Origin: Phascolarctos cinereus
Lineage: Eukaryota; Chordata; Mammalia; Diprotodontia; Phascolarctidae
Length of the DNA stretch: 64,000 bases
Reading direction: 5' to 3'
NCBI RefSeq assembly: GCF_002099425.1
Contig: NW_018343987.1
Location: forward strand, 14,013,501-14,077,500
Of the stretch, positions 32,480 through 44,288 are shown in pieces. The notes beneath the pieces were generated by a model. It did no database searches and had not been told where the DNA came from. It was given only the letters and a program-made list of their open reading frames with translations. The first letter of the stretch is position 1. Every line of letters starts with the position of its first letter. The translations under genes were made by a program, and so were the position numbers.

Positions 32480-33915
32480 AATTTCTTTCAGGTGACTTCT
32501 CAAATTGCTATCTTGAAGTGCCAGGTCCATTCAAAGATCATTCAGTCCATTCTCTTGACTCTAGGCAGGCTCCTTTTCTATTTTAGGACAAACCTTTTTC
32601 TATTCTTAAAGCTCCCCCAAGAAGGAGATAGTAAAGTCTTCCGTGGTCCACTGCTCTAATACCTTGCCCTCCTGAACCACCTCTGACAGAGATCTCTAGG
32701 TTGCTTGAGTCTGGGTTCAGGTACCAAAGGGCCTATATGCTAACCTATAAGCATGGCTTCATAACTGAACTCTCTCCTAGTCCTGGCAATAACCAGGAAC
32801 CACAGATAGAATGGTCAGCCCTGCCTTTCTATTCCTATGTGCAGCACCCCTACATGCCTGGGCCACAGTAATCATTTGGAGGTTCCTTATGTTATTTCGA
32901 TTTTAGCTTGGGCATCTCTTAGCCCTAGGAGGAAAACTGGAAGATCTGGTTCCATGATTATGTGTAAGCACTCCAGCTCTCTGAGATGCTAAATGGACTC
33001 ACTAAGCACATGGAAGTAGCTTGCTTCCTGTTTCTAGACAGTAGACTGATATTAATCATCTCTAGCCTTTTTAATTACTTTAATAGTAATGGAATCCAGA
33101 GTTAGCATACCCCTGCATCTTCCCTTCCCCCAATGTAATTGAAGACTTCTTTTTTTATTTTTTACAAAAGACTCATATTATCTAAATTCATGGGCTTGGA
33201 AAATAGCATGATTGTTGTGTCAGTACGTGTGGGTGGTGGAGTTAAACCGAAAGATTCAGCCACTCTTTTTTGCTTCCATTTAGGTCCAAGAAAGGGAGAG
33301 ACACATACCCTTCTGGACTCAAACTTTGTCTCACTATGCCCTAATTCCTTTCTCTCAGGCCCACATCAAGGCTGATGAAATTAAAGAAGCAGCCCTCCCA
33401 CCCTGCATTCCTCAAAGAAGACTGAGCTCCCTTCTCCCAGGGAGATAGAGTCCTTGCTCTCTGTCAGTAAATGAATGTGTCCTCTGCCTGTTCCCTCTTC
33501 CTAACCTCTACTGGCTAGACTGCTCAGGGTGAAGCCAGAAGTAGTGAATTTGGGGCTGGGACCACTCTGCTGGCATCTGACCAAGACTACAGGTATTTTC
33601 TGCCTAACTTCATACATTGGCTCTACAGAAATGTGCTGACAAACAAAACAATGTTACAGGGAGCAGTTTGTCCTGTAAGAACACTATTCCAGCCGAGTCT
33701 TTCAGTACCATGAAGAAGCTTTGTTATAATCTCTTAATGACTTTACTAGGAAAGCATAGCATGGCTATACCATAGCTTATGCCTGTGCTTCTAACTGGGG
33801 CTAGAGCCTGGGAGGCCACTGAAATGCTTTGGGGGAAGAAGTGGCTGGGTGGGTAAGAGGGAGCATAAAGGAGTGAGTTCTCAATATATTTTGTCATTAA
33901 ATATAAAATATTCAA
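32480..33915. other. Unassigned unique sequence
   Basis: No gene, RNA or repeat family recognised. Confidence 0.45.
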
Positions 33916-33920
33916 ATTAA

Positions 33921-34093
33921 CATTTTAATTTAATTTAGTTCTCACATCAACCTTAGGATGTAGGTGCTATCATCTGCAGTAGAGGTTAAAGCGAGTCAGC
34001 CCAGGATCACATAGCTAGTAAGTATCTGAGGCCAGATTTGAACTCAGGTCCTCCTGACTCCAGGGCTAGCATTCTATCCACTGTGCCACCTAG
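33921..34093 (-). mobile_element. MAR-type SINE, antisense
   Basis: Shows 'ggatcacatagctagtaagt', 'ctgaggccagatttgaactc', 'aggtcctcctgactccaggg' and 'ctatccactgtgccacctag'. The head is well conserved. Confidence 0.88.
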
Positions 34094-34379
34094 AGCAAAA
34101 CAGGCTTTAACGTACAACTTCAGCAATTTTTTGGTAACTGAAGGGTACTTCTGGGGAGCTGGACTTCTCCCAGGAGGAGATAGGAAATTTCCCTGGTCCC
34201 TACTACAGAAGGGAGAGAAGGTGAATGGAAGAGAGGTGAGGGCAATTAAATTTCCACGTATCTTTCCAAGTAGCATCAGTTAGAACCTGGGTAGGGGATG
34301 GAAAGTGATCTCAGTATATGAGCACCGCCCCACCCCCACCCCCAAGAGCCCTATCAACAAGCAGGGCCTGTATCTGCTT

Positions 34380-34680
34380 TCGAGTCCTGTTCAATGCATG
34401 GTGTGTTATTGCTTATTATTAAATAGCAACCATGGCCCCAAATGACGGCTCCCTTGCAGATGTCTGGGAGCTGCAGGCTCAGTGAGGCTCGCCTGTCATT
34501 GGGCTTCTCCCCATCGTGTGTGCCTTACACTGTTTCCATTGCCGAGTGTTTGTTATTGTTTGTGCTCTAAGTGGCCCAGCAGGGGAAACGCATTAGAAAT
34601 GAAATTATTTTTATTACACACTATATAATCGCATCTTCCTTCTTCCTGCAACCCTAGGCGGAAGCCTCACCAGCAATTCC
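34380..34680. other. Candidate conserved noncoding element
   Basis: Compositionally unlike its flanks and free of recognised repeats. It is dense in transcription-factor-like words: 'ttattgcttattattaaata', 'aatgacggctcc', 'cctgtcattgggcttctccc', 'tttgttattgtttgtgctct' (SOX-like ATTGTT) and 'gcattagaaatgaaattatt'. Stops occur in all frames over most of its length. The call is an inference from texture only. Confidence 0.45.
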
Positions 34681-34754
34681 CTGGGAATCCTTGGTCTAGG
34701 AAGAAAAGGACAGTCATATCTTGGAAAAGATTAGATGGACCCCTCTAACAATGA

Positions 34755-34960
34755 CTCCAAATTATAGGCTTTAAAATTTCTGAAGCACTTCCCTTGAAAT
34801 TGCCTTCTGAGGTGGGTCATAAAATTATCATTCCTATTTCAAATATAAGAAAACTGAGTCCCAAAGAGATGAAGTGACTTGTCCATGCTCATACAGCTAG
34901 TAAATAGCTGGAACCCAGGTCTAAATCCAGGGTTCTTTCTATGATACCACACTGCCCATA
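34755..34960 (-). mobile_element. MIR-type SINE, antisense
   Basis: Shows 'aaaactgagtcccaaagaga', 'tgacttgtccatgctcatac' and 'cagggttctttctatgatac'. Confidence 0.75.
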
Positions 34961-35264
34961 GGTTACCCTACCTATGAATAGCCTCTTCTCCCTCCATATA
35001 GGATCCAAGGAAGTAGAGAAGGGAGGGGTAGGTGAAAAGAGGAGAAATAAAATGATACTTAATTCCATTAGCTAAAGAGATCATAGAATTTTCAGCCCCC
35101 TAGAGCCTTGGAATCCTAAGATTCTAGAACTTATTTTCAAAGGATTTCTTTGCCCTGTATCTCAGATATGGAACCAGTTGAATAAAATACAGAGAAATGC
35201 CCCCTAATTCATAATGAAAACAAAAGAATAGACAAGATCAATTAAGTGATCTACAATCAACTAA

Positions 35265-35320
35265 CGATGAACCAAGCGGCATTTATTAAATTCCTACTAT
35301 TTGCTGATTCCCTTTATATG
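35265..35320 (-). mobile_element. L2 3' end fragment, antisense
   Basis: 'ggcatttattaaattcctac' then a degraded continuation. Confidence 0.4.
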
Positions 35321-35404
35321 AAGTAAAGAATTCTATTCTTCTGTATTGTGTTTTCTCTTAGCTCCTAACTGCTAGGGGACAGGGCTATAGACTTGTTGAT
35401 GCTT

Positions 35405-35595
35405 ATGTTACTTTTGTAGGGTCATAGGACTCAGAATTTGAAGGACCCATGCGGATTATCCTAACACCCTCACTTTTTTTTACAGATAATAAAATTAAGG
35501 CTAGTAAAGTGACTTGCCCAAAGTCACAGAGCTAAGATTTAAACTTGCATTTTCTGACTTGAATGCTTACCTGCATAACTGTTAAACCTTGGCTC
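35405..35595 (-). mobile_element. MIR-type SINE, antisense
   Basis: Shows 'aagtgacttgcccaaagtca', 'cagagctaagatttaaactt' and upstream 'gaatttgaaggacccatg'. Confidence 0.72.
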
Positions 35596-35819
35596 TTGTG
35601 ACTTTTATCAGGTCTTATTGAGTGAAAGGAACTGGTGAGTTCCAGAGGGTAAGATTCAGTTGCCCAGGCTTCTCCCAAACTGAGTATCACTCTTGAACAG
35701 TACAAGAAGGCAGTTTCCCCCATCTCCCTCTCCAAGATTAACCTCTTAGGTATACGTACATAAGAGAAGAGGGTTGATTTTGGTACACCATGGGAGCAGG
35801 ACTGAGTGTCGGAGAGGCA

Positions 35820-36020
35820 GCATATCTTAATGAGTTTTAATTTGGCTGAATAATTTAGGAGGATACATTAGAAGTAAGGTAAGATGGGTTCCATTTCTAG
35901 CTCTGCCACTAACTAGGCATGTGATCTTGGACAAGTCACTTCTCTCTTCTGGGTAAAAGGGAGGAGGGGGGTTAATTAGGCATTCTTCATGATCTCTTCC
36001 AGTTCTGACAGTCTGCCTTT
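35820..36020 (+). mobile_element. MIR-type SINE
   Basis: Shows 'tccatttctagctctgccac', 'atgtgatcttggacaagtca' and 'catgatctcttccagttctg'. It meets an antisense copy at 36022, forming an inverted pair. Confidence 0.75.
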
Positions 36021-36021
36021 C

Positions 36022-36225
36022 ATAGGCTGGTAGCTTTAGAACCAAAAGGGATCTCAGAGGTCATCTTATCTAGTCCCCTCCTTTAGATGAGGAAGCTTAG
36101 GTTCTGAGAGAAGCAATTTGGCTAAGATTACAGAGGTTAACGGCAACGCTGCCAATTCAAACCCCCAGGTCTTCTGACTCCAAATCCAGCACTCTTTCTA
36201 CTGTGCCACAGTGGAGGTAGGAATA
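36022..36225 (-). mobile_element. MIR-type SINE, antisense
   Basis: Shows 'gctttagaaccaaaagggat', 'ggaagcttaggttctgagag' and 'cagcactctttctactgtgc'. Confidence 0.78.
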
Positions 36226-36514
36226 GATGGACCTTCTTTGTGAATGCTGTGGATTCCAACAGGATAACCTAGGACTCCTATTAAAAACAAAACAAAACTC
36301 TTGCAGTGAGTTGGAATGCCTCCTTTCTCATCCTGCTGGAGCCCATAGTGACTGGTAATGGATATTTTACCATTTACCTCCAGTTATCCTTAGAGGAAAC
36401 CACATGCTTGACCCCTCAGAATCCATATTGACTATACTCATATTGTTAATTATATAATACAATTACATAATTAGTTATAGATTAATCATAATCATATTTC
36501 AATCATAATTTCTT

Positions 36515-36655
36515 AAACAGCTGGAATGTCATAGCTAGAAAGTACCTTAGAAATCACCTAGCCCAGCTCCATCATTTTACAGAGGGGACACTGATGTGCC
36601 AAGAAGAGCTATTGGTTGCTCAAGGTCATACATGAAAGAGAATGATAGGACCAGT
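36515..36655 (-). mobile_element. MIR-type SINE fragment, antisense
   Basis: Shows 'aatgtcatagctagaaagta' and 'ttttacagaggggacactga', then a degraded 'gctcaaggtcatac'. Confidence 0.68.
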
Positions 36656-36659
36656 TGCA

Positions 36660-38570
36660 AATGTTCAAATAGGACTATAAGGATTCTCAGAATGGAAAAC
36701 CCAAGGCTGATGTCTACCTGGTCACAAAGTACTCCAAGGGGAGGTTGAATAGTAGTGGTTGTTTTCGTGAAGTCACCCTTATCCTTCAGTTATTGTAAGC
36801 CCAAATTTTCATTGTTTTCCCTCACACCTAGAACCATACTGATGGGTATTCCTTTATCCATTCACTCATCCTCTTGAAAGCCACTTTGAATTCAGTGGAA
36901 CTATAGTAAAAAGAAACAGTTTTTGCTTATATGACCCTTCCTCAGAGAGACTGTTTCCTAAATGACACAACTCCACTTCCAACCAATTAAGCCAGCTGGT
37001 GACAGGAAGGAGGACATCTCCCTCAGGCCTTCTGACCACCCCCTCCCTGACACCAACATGGTCTCTGTTATTCAGTTCTTGAATAGGTGGTTAGTGTGTT
37101 GTAGTAACAGAGAGAAACACCTGACTTGGAGGGTAACTAGAATTCAGGTCCCAAGCCAGTGAGGTACAGAATACCCCAACAAGGGTTTATTTTCCAGGTT
37201 GACCTTGTCTTGAGTCCTACAAAAACTCTAGTTCAGCAATACCATGTGACAAATGGAACATAAAAAATACCATTTGAAGTCAGGCCCCAGTATAAGTTAG
37301 GGAAGAGTTTGGTAGATAGAACCATCCTTGGGGCTTTAGAGATATCCCTCAAACTTCTTTCTCTTCTCCTTGATAACTTGCTGTGGAAAAATAACTTGTG
37401 ATTCCCTGTGAATTGATCTACAGCCTTCTTGGACTCATTCCTTTGGCTTCTACCACCTTATCAGAATATATTTGCCCCTCTATGTATAGTACATACTCTT
37501 ATCGTTCCTTAAACTACCTCGTTTAAGCTTCAAAAGTGCTCTGTAATTGTACTGTTCTGAGATTTGTAGTTCATGATTTTATGACTGTCAGTCCTTGTCT
37601 GTCTTAACTGTCATCATTCCAGACTGAAGAGACCTCTTTGCTTCAGGGCTACACATAAGTCACAATTTGCTACCACCCCTTTGGCTATCTGACAACAGAT
37701 AGTATTGAATTAGTTGAATAAATGAAGGAATAAATGAGTGATAATTTTTCTCACAGCATTTCCTCAACATTTCCTCTTTCCTTTCCCTGTAGTGGGAAAA
37801 TCAGGGTGGCCAGTACTATCAGTGTCCTGTGGACCTGTGGCCTATGACTAAGTCCCTCTCAGAGTTCTGTGTACAGACTTTCATTTCTTAATGCTGAATT
37901 TAGATTCATAGTGGAGGACATAGAGGGCACACAGATAGCAGTTCTCTGGTCCTCATGCTAGTCAGATGAAGTCAGCCAGAGGCTAAACAGCCCCTGAAAT
38001 TGGCCACTGGAGCTGGTCAACCTCAACTAGGTATGATTACATTATTGTATTATCGCTACATTAGTTTGTTGAAGTTTTATTACAATCGACATAGCAGTCT
38101 TAGGTCAATCAAGTTTTAGGCAATACACACATATAGGAAAGTGTATTCAGGAAAAGCAGGCAAGGAAGTCACATAAAAATGTGTTCATACAAATTGGGCC
38201 CCAACCCATGAGGGCTAAGAGCAAGATGTGAGCGGATGGGCTTTGAAGATTCAGATGGTTAAAGCTTTTTGGATCCAAGGCCTGGAGATCAGGGATCAGG
38301 ATTAGACCTTGGCTTAAAGTGCATGGCATCTTTGGCTGTCTTGAGAAATGATAATTAACCCTAATCCATTCTGTTTCCCTAAGGACTTGGCACTATAAAT
38401 ATAGAAATCCTTGAAAACAAGGAGATACTATCTGAGTTGCATAAGATCCAGCCTTACCAGGGAGGGAAGAGATGGAATGATCTTTTCCAGTGACTTTATT
38501 TCCTCTTCTTAGGGAATATAAATTATTTCACATGGAGAAAAATAAGGCGTAGTCTGGCTTCCCAAGAACA
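36660..38570. other. Unassigned unique sequence
   Basis: No gene or repeat family recognised with confidence. Confidence 0.45.
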
Positions 38571-38574
38571 TACA

Positions 38575-38689
38575 AGATATTATCATTGTCCCTATTTTAT
38601 AGATGAGGAAAATGAAAGTAAGAGAGGTGAAGTGACTTGCTTGGGATTACACAGTGTATGAGGTAGGATTTGAACATATACATATTGAA
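38575..38689 (-). mobile_element. MIR-type SINE fragment, antisense
   Basis: Shows 'tatagatgaggaaaatgaaa', 'gaagtgacttgcttgggatt' and 'aggtaggatttgaacata'. Confidence 0.72.
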
Positions 38690-38771
38690 GGGTATCGCAA
38701 AAATCTTAGTGCAGTTTTGAGCTATTAAGTTATTAAGGCTTAAAATAGCACTAAGATTTTTGGGAATATAC
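38690..38771. mobile_element. Palindromic Tc1/mariner-type MITE
   Basis: About 82 bases folding as one long inverted repeat. The left arm begins 'gggtatcgcaaaaatcttag' and the right arm ends 'ctaagatttttgggaatata'. Reversed, the right arm reads 'cccaaaaatcttagtgct', so most of the arms pair through a centre near 38731. The terminal words resemble the GGGTGTCCCAAAAxTCTTAGTGCA ends of mariner-derived miniature elements. No coding capacity. Confidence 0.75.
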
Positions 38772-38905
38772 AAGATATTGAAACTGAGGTTGAGATGATT
38801 TAGGTAACTTGCCTGAGGACACACAACTGATGAGTGTCTGGGGTGGGATTTGAACCCAAGATTTATTTTCAGTTCAATACTTTAGCCACTATGATATACT
38901 GTTCC
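38765..38905 (-). mobile_element. MIR-type SINE fragment, antisense
   Basis: Shows 'attgaaactgaggttgagat', 'aacttgcctgaggacacaca' and 'gtgggatttgaacccaagat'. Confidence 0.7.
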
Positions 38906-39548
38906 TCAATATTTTCAAAGGGTAAAAACAGTTTATGTGAAGCCCAAGTTGTAGTGAGCAGACTTAAGTGTGATAAGAGCTTCCTCCCACCCACTCCTCC
39001 TCAGCCTCCAAATAAAAGCACTTAGCTTTATTCCTTTTTTTTTTCTAGGGGTAGAAGTTAGTGAGGGAATAGAGGATTTCATTTAGGTATCTATTATATT
39101 ATATGGCCTGAGCCAAGTCATTGTAAAATGTGGACCTGAATGATAAATGTATTTATTAACTATAGAAGAGGGAATTTTTTTGTGGTGAGGGACAATTCTC
39201 ATCCAGCCATACACATAGGAGAATTAGACGGATTGTTTTCCTTATTGGTCGAATCAGATTCATGGATATTCAGTTTATAATAATACCTCTTTTATATTCT
39301 TCATTCAAGAGATGTTGCAATGTGCTATCCAGAATAGGAACTAAGAAAATAGAATTTTGAGATTTGGATTTCTATAACAGCGGACAGCAAGGTGAAAAAA
39401 CAAAACAAAACATGAGTAGCGTGTGTTCTTTAGTTTACAAAGTAACTGCTGAGTGCAAGTCGGTAAATGTAGGAAACCAAAGAAGGAAATGGGCCAGATT
39501 CAATCTGAGTTGAATTGTCCTTCCTCTCTTTACTTAACTCTACCTTGT

Positions 39549-39760
39549 AGCTAGGTAGCACAGTGACTAGAGTGCTAGAATTGGAGGAAGGAGACTTCCG
39601 TTCAAATGCTGCCTCAGACATATACTTAGCTAGATAAGCCTGGCCAAGTCATTTAACACCTCTCAGCCTTAATTTCCTTATCTGTAAAATCGGTATAATA
39701 ATAGCTTCTACCTCATAGAGCTAATCTGATGATTAAAAGAAATAATGTAGTTTAAGTACA
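39549..39760 (+). mobile_element. MAR-type SINE
   Basis: The head 'agctaggtagcacagtgact' is followed by 'caaatgctgcctcagacata', 'ggccaagtcatttaacacct' and 'ctacctcatagagctaatct'. Confidence 0.85.
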
Positions 39761-40059
39761 ATTATTATTTATTGACCAGCATCCCTAAATCCTTGGTCCC
39801 ATTTACATCTATCTCAATACTTTTGTTACCGGCCCATTCTTAAGTCTCCAGTCTATTACAGGTTCCTCAGGCTCTTCTGGCTTTACCAGGAAGAAAGACT
39901 GCCCTACTCCACCAACTTTTCTTTCCCTTTAATCATTTTCAACAGAGGATGGATTTGTCTAAAGGGCTTTGATAACTGTTAAAGTAAATGAAAACTACAG
40001 AATTAAACTCAATTTAAGAAAATTCAAGTCAAGAAAACTATAGAATTAAACTCAGTTTA

Positions 40060-40140
40060 AGAAACATTTTTTAAACATCTACCCTGTAGAAAGCACTTTC
40101 CTGGAGTTGGGGATACAAAAGCAAAACTGAAATTATCTTT
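40060..40140 (-). mobile_element. L2 LINE, antisense, 3'-end part
   Basis: 'aaacatctaccctgtagaaa' and 'ggagttggggatacaaaagc' are the complement of the L2 terminus. The element continues after the SINE at 40141-40283. Confidence 0.65.
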
Positions 40141-40283
40141 GTCACAGTGGATAGAACCCTGGGCCTGGAGTCAGGAAAATTTGAGTTCAAATCCTGCCTC
40201 AGACACTTACTAGTTGTGTGACTCTGGGAAAGCCACTTGGCCTAAGTCTGTCTCAGTTTCCTCAGATGTAAAATGGGGGTAAG
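40141..40283 (+). mobile_element. MAR-type SINE nested in antisense L2
   Basis: Shows 'cacagtggatagaaccctgg', 'gcctggagtcaggaaaattt', 'actagttgtgtgactctggg' and 'ctcagatgtaaaatgggg'. It starts inside the head, so it is 5'-truncated by some 10 bases. Confidence 0.88.
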
Positions 40284-40890
40284 CTTATAGTCTTTTGGGG
40301 AGAGGGAGATGTAGCATATACAAAAACAAGAAAATACAAAGTAGTTTCAAGAAGAAGAGGGTGCTGGGGTTTTAGGAAAGGCTTCAAGTGAGAGACAGCC
40401 TCTAAGCTCTGTTTCATATAAGAGGTCACTTCTAAGCTGCGCTTTGAAGGTAGTAGCTAAGGTGGACATGAGGAGATACTGCTTTCTAGCCACAGGGGAC
40501 CACTATAGCAAAGGACTGGAGATGAAACATGCAATGTCATATATGGGGGATAATTATCAGGACACTTTGACTAGAACAGAGAGTGAATGAAGGCAAAGAA
40601 TATGAAATAAGACTGAAAAGATAGGTAGGAGCCAGACTGTGAAGGGTTTTAATACAAGACTGAGGATTTTGTATTTATACCAGAGGCAAGGAAGAACCAC
40701 TGAAGATTTTTGAGTAGGGCAGTGAAATGGTCAGCTCTGTGCTTTAAGAATATTAATTTGAAGCTATTGAGAAGATGGATTGGAAAGGGAAAAGACTGGA
40801 GGCAGGGGAAATAATTCAAGAAGCTACTGAAAAAGTCCAGATGGGAAGTGATAAGCCTCTAAACTAATGGGCTGGATGAATGTAGAGAAG
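40284..40890 (-). mobile_element. L2 LINE, antisense, C-terminal coding part
   Basis: The reverse complement follows the L2 reverse transcriptase C-terminus. On the plus strand the landmarks are 'gccagactgtgaagggtttt', 'gattttgtatttataccaga', 'agaaccactgaagatttttg' (complement of the CAGTGGCTCC-type block) and 'gtagggcagtgaaatggtca'. Confidence 0.75.
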
Positions 40891-40959
40891 GAATAGAGAT
40901 GGAAGATGTCAAGGGAAGATCAACAGTTCTTTCCTGCTGATTGATTAGAGGGACGAATT

Positions 40960-41110
40960 CAGGTTGGAAGGGACCTTTGTGGTACACAATGGTAGTTGAA
41001 CCTAATCTAATCCATATGTGAAAAAGAATCCCGACTAGAATATAACCGATGAGCTGTTATCCAGCCTCTCCCTGAAGATCTTCTGGGAGAAGAAACTTAC
41101 TACCTCTGGA
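40960..41110 (-). mobile_element. CR1/L3 3' fragment, antisense
   Basis: 'tatccagcctctccctgaag' and 'aagaaacttactacctctgg' match the complement of the CR1/L3 3' block. Confidence 0.62.
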
Positions 41111-41164
41111 GGAGAACAAGTGATGACAAATTTTCTGAATAAATAATAGTTAAATAACAGAGCA

Positions 41165-41450
41165 TCAGTCAATCAGGTAACATTCATTAAATGCCTACTA
41201 TGTATTAGATACTGCACTAAGTGGTGAGGTTACAAATTCAAAATAAAACCATCCTTACCCTCAAGGAGTTTATATTCTATGGGGGGGGTCTTTGATATGT
41301 ACAGAAGTCAGTAGCAGTATATCTCTGCCCATAATAAATATGAAATGATTGGTGGGAATTACTAACAATTCAGTGAGGCAGGAAAAGGCTTCTTGAAGGA
41401 AATGTCATGTGAGCTGATCTTTGAAGGAATTTTATTGGGAGGCCCTGGCA
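41165..41450 (-). mobile_element. L2 LINE 3' part, antisense
   Basis: Shows 'cattaaatgcctactatgta', 'ctcaaggagtttatattcta' and 'aggaaaaggcttcttgaagg'. Confidence 0.75.
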
Positions 41451-41454
41451 TTTC

Positions 41455-42640
41455 TATCCTAAAATAGCCCTCATTTAGCCATAGGGACTAGTAACTGGCC
41501 CTACTCCCATCCACCTAGCAACTGGGCCTTTCCATGCCCCACTCTACCATCCAGATATGCTAGAATTATCTATTACACATCAGATATTTTAAATCCAAGG
41601 GTATGATTTTTTGAGGGGAGTGGGTTTCAGTCACTTTCTCTTATCACTCCAGAGGGAGGTACTTCTGCCCCATAGTTGGGAAAACTGGCTTATTTACCCC
41701 TCCCCATTAGATGCATATTATACAAAAGATAATCAGAAATAGTGACTAAACATATTTATCAGAACAAGAAAGTAAGATAGTAATTGGAGAAGCCATACAG
41801 TTTAGTTTAGGCAACAAAATATGTAAGACTTAGAGGGCTCTGTGAGTAAGGAGTATTTTGGGGGTCCCAGCTTTCCCCCACATGCCTATGGCTCCAAAAG
41901 ACCTCCCATTCGTCATCCAAAATTTGTGCCTCTCTCTTTTGCCCCATCTCTCTCTTTTTTCTCCTTTTCTCTCTCAGAAATCTCACAAGAATCATGTGTC
42001 ACATTTCTTGTACATACACAAGTGATACAGGGCTATCCTTCAGGGAACTATCAACTTCACTAGATGGGGCTACCCATAGACATATACTTTCCACTAGAAG
42101 TAAAGTAAGAAATATTTCTTCACAGGTGCCTCTTAGGAGAACAGAGGAGATAAAACCACAGCTTTCCCAGGAGCCAAGAACATTGCCAACTTAGGTTGCT
42201 TTGGATTGCTTGCTTTGAGCAATAAATCTTCTCCTATTTCTTGCTTTAAGATAGAGTTTTACCTGAGGAAGACAGAAGTAGATTCCCTGCTGTTGGAGGA
42301 TAGTAGGGGAAGTAGTGGTGGTTAGGGAAGATCTGTCATGTGGAAAACAATGGTACTTGAAGACTGTGAGTACATGAGGAAGGGAGAGGATCCCAAACCA
42401 AGTATTTATAAACCTAGAGGAGACCTGCTGCTACAACTAAGGCTAATGCTGTACTGATGGACATGCTTCTCTTTCTTCACCAGGAAAAAATGTTTAATTT
42501 TTTAAAAATGGGGGTAGGAAACAATTCCTTTCTCTCACTCCTTTAGTGAAGCTAAGATACAAATAAGATAATGAGAAAAGGGGAAAGAAAGAGAGAGCTA
42601 GAGGAGAGGCAGAAAGGAGGGAAGGACAAAGAGGGGAAAA
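41455..42640. other. Unassigned sequence
   Basis: No gene recognised. A purine-rich run lies at 42580-42645. Confidence 0.4.
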
Positions 42641-42644
42641 GGAG

Positions 42645-42760
42645 AGATAATAATAACAGCTAATATTCATAAAGCACTTTCAATTCAATTAGACTGATAT
42701 TTGTTTAAGTACCTGGTGTGTAATGTCTGCAAACTTTAACTGTAGGTGTTATTAATGTCC
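42645..42760 (-). mobile_element. MIR-type SINE 3' fragment, antisense
   Basis: 'gataataataacagctaata' and 'ttcataaagcactttcaatt' are the complement of the MIR 3' end. The rest is decayed. Confidence 0.5.
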
Positions 42761-42949
42761 TACTTTTGTCCAAGGACCAATGAGTTGATACATTATTGGA
42801 GGAAATGGACTCCACCTATAGGATGTTAGTCCTAGAAATGAAAGCAAAAGACATTAAAAAATTCATTTAAATGGGAGGATTTTTTTTTTTTTGCCTCAGA
42901 GAGGCAAATAAATGGGTTAGCAGATTGGTTTTTATCATGAGCCTATAGG

Positions 42950-43458
42950 CTACAAGAAATAGCTTTTCATGGAACAATTGGCCATCTTGCCTTGAAGTGC
43001 TCATGAGAAGTGTTAGCAGCCAGACAGACATAAAGATAATTGCAGTTTATGCAATAACAATGGATACTGAGGATAAAAAAGCAAAGAAATTCTAGGAAGA
43101 GCTTGACAAGATCCTCCAAACTAAGTAAAGTGTATCTTCATACTCAGTTTCTTTGTTGTGAAGGTGGGCACAGGCAAAACCTGTCTGGATCAAGAGATGA
43201 AAGTGCCAAAGAGTTGAAGACTATTCAGAGACTCCACACTTATGAATATTTTCTTTGTGAGTCACTTAAGATCGGCTATGTTCATGTTTTCAGTTCATCA
43301 ACTGGTTAGACTAGAGGTCAACATCAATATGGCACTGGAGAAAAATGAAAATGAAGACACAGCATATGATTACAGCAGCTCCACCCTATATCTGTTTAAA
43401 CAACTTCTTGGCTCTGAAAAATAGTAGATAGTGAAAAGACACTGTACCACCATTTCTT
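42950..43458 (+). mobile_element. RTE LINE, endonuclease domain, decayed
   Basis: 'IKIIAVYAITMDTEDKKAKK' then a stop and 'EELDKILQTK' (about 43028-43128) match the DIKIVAVYAPTSxxED-x-FYEELDKIL segment of the RTE apurinic-type endonuclease. Near the end, 'HQLVRLEVNINMALEKNE' (about 43300-43355) matches the SDHRLVRAKININ-x-LERK block. Several stops and frame changes lie between them. An L1 interrupts the element at 43476. Confidence 0.68.
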
Positions 43459-43475
43459 AAAGAAGGCTAATTAGT
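43459..43475. repeat. L1 target-site duplication, 5' copy
   Basis: AAAGAAGGCTAATTAGT, matching 44207-44223 at 16 of 17 bases. Confidence 0.92.
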
Positions 43476-44206
43476 TGGTACTATGCCCAAAGAGCTATAA
43501 AAATGTGCATACCCTTTGACCCAGAAATAGCACTTCTTGGGCTGTATCCCAAAGAGATCATACAAATGGGAAAAGGACCCATATGTACAAAAATATTTAT
43601 AGCAGCTCTTTTTGTAATGGCAAAGAATTGGAAATTGAGAGGATGCCCATAAATTGGGGAATGGCTGAGCAAGTTGTGGTATATGAATGTAATGGAATAC
43701 TATTGTGCTATAAGAAATGATAAGCAGGCAGACTTCAGAAAAACCCGGAAAGACTTATATGGTCAGATTCTGAGTGAAGTGAGCAGAACCAGGAGAACAT
43801 TGTACACGATAACACCAACTTTGCACGGTGACTAATATTGATAGACTTAACCCTTTTCAGCAATTCAAGGATCTAAGACATCTCCAAAAGACTTACAGTG
43901 GAAATGCTATCCACATCCAAAGAAAGAACTATGGAGTTTGAATGCAGATTGAAGTACACTATTTGCTAAGTTTTTTCTTCTGTTGTGTTTTGTTTCCTCT
44001 TTCTGGTGGTTACTCCTATTGGTTCTAATTCTTACTTACAACATCACTAATGTGAAAATATGTTTAATAGGAATATATATATATATAGCCTCTACCAGAT
44101 TGTGCACCATCTTGGGGAGGGAGGTGGAGAGAGAGGGAGAGAAAATTTTAAAACTCAAAAGCTTATGGAAGTGATTATTGATAAATCAAAATAAATAATT
44201 TTTTTT
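43476..44206 (+). mobile_element. 5'-truncated L1 with target-site duplication
   Basis: Covers the end of ORF2 ('cccaaagagctataaaaatg', 'gaatggctgagcaagttgtg', 'gtgaagtgagcagaaccagg') and the 3' UTR ('tctttctggtggttactcct', 'aaaactcaaaagcttatgga'), ending in a T/A-rich tail. The 3' UTR variant is the same as in the copy at 2690 and differs from that at 7921. Confidence 0.93.
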
Positions 44207-44223
44207 AAAGAAGTCTAATTAGT
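44207..44223. repeat. L1 target-site duplication, 3' copy
   Basis: AAAGAAGTCTAATTAGT, partner of 43459-43475. Confidence 0.92.
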
Positions 44224-44288
44224 ACCAAACAACTGCTGCACTGAGGAGGCTGAAGGAGTCCTAAAAATGCCCCAGCTGGCAAACACTT

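Noticed and set aside
41821-42270. Possible solo LTR of an old endogenous retrovirus
   Set aside because: An AATAAA-type word with a downstream pyrimidine-rich stretch is suggestive, but no paired end motifs, target duplications or second copy are visible in the window.
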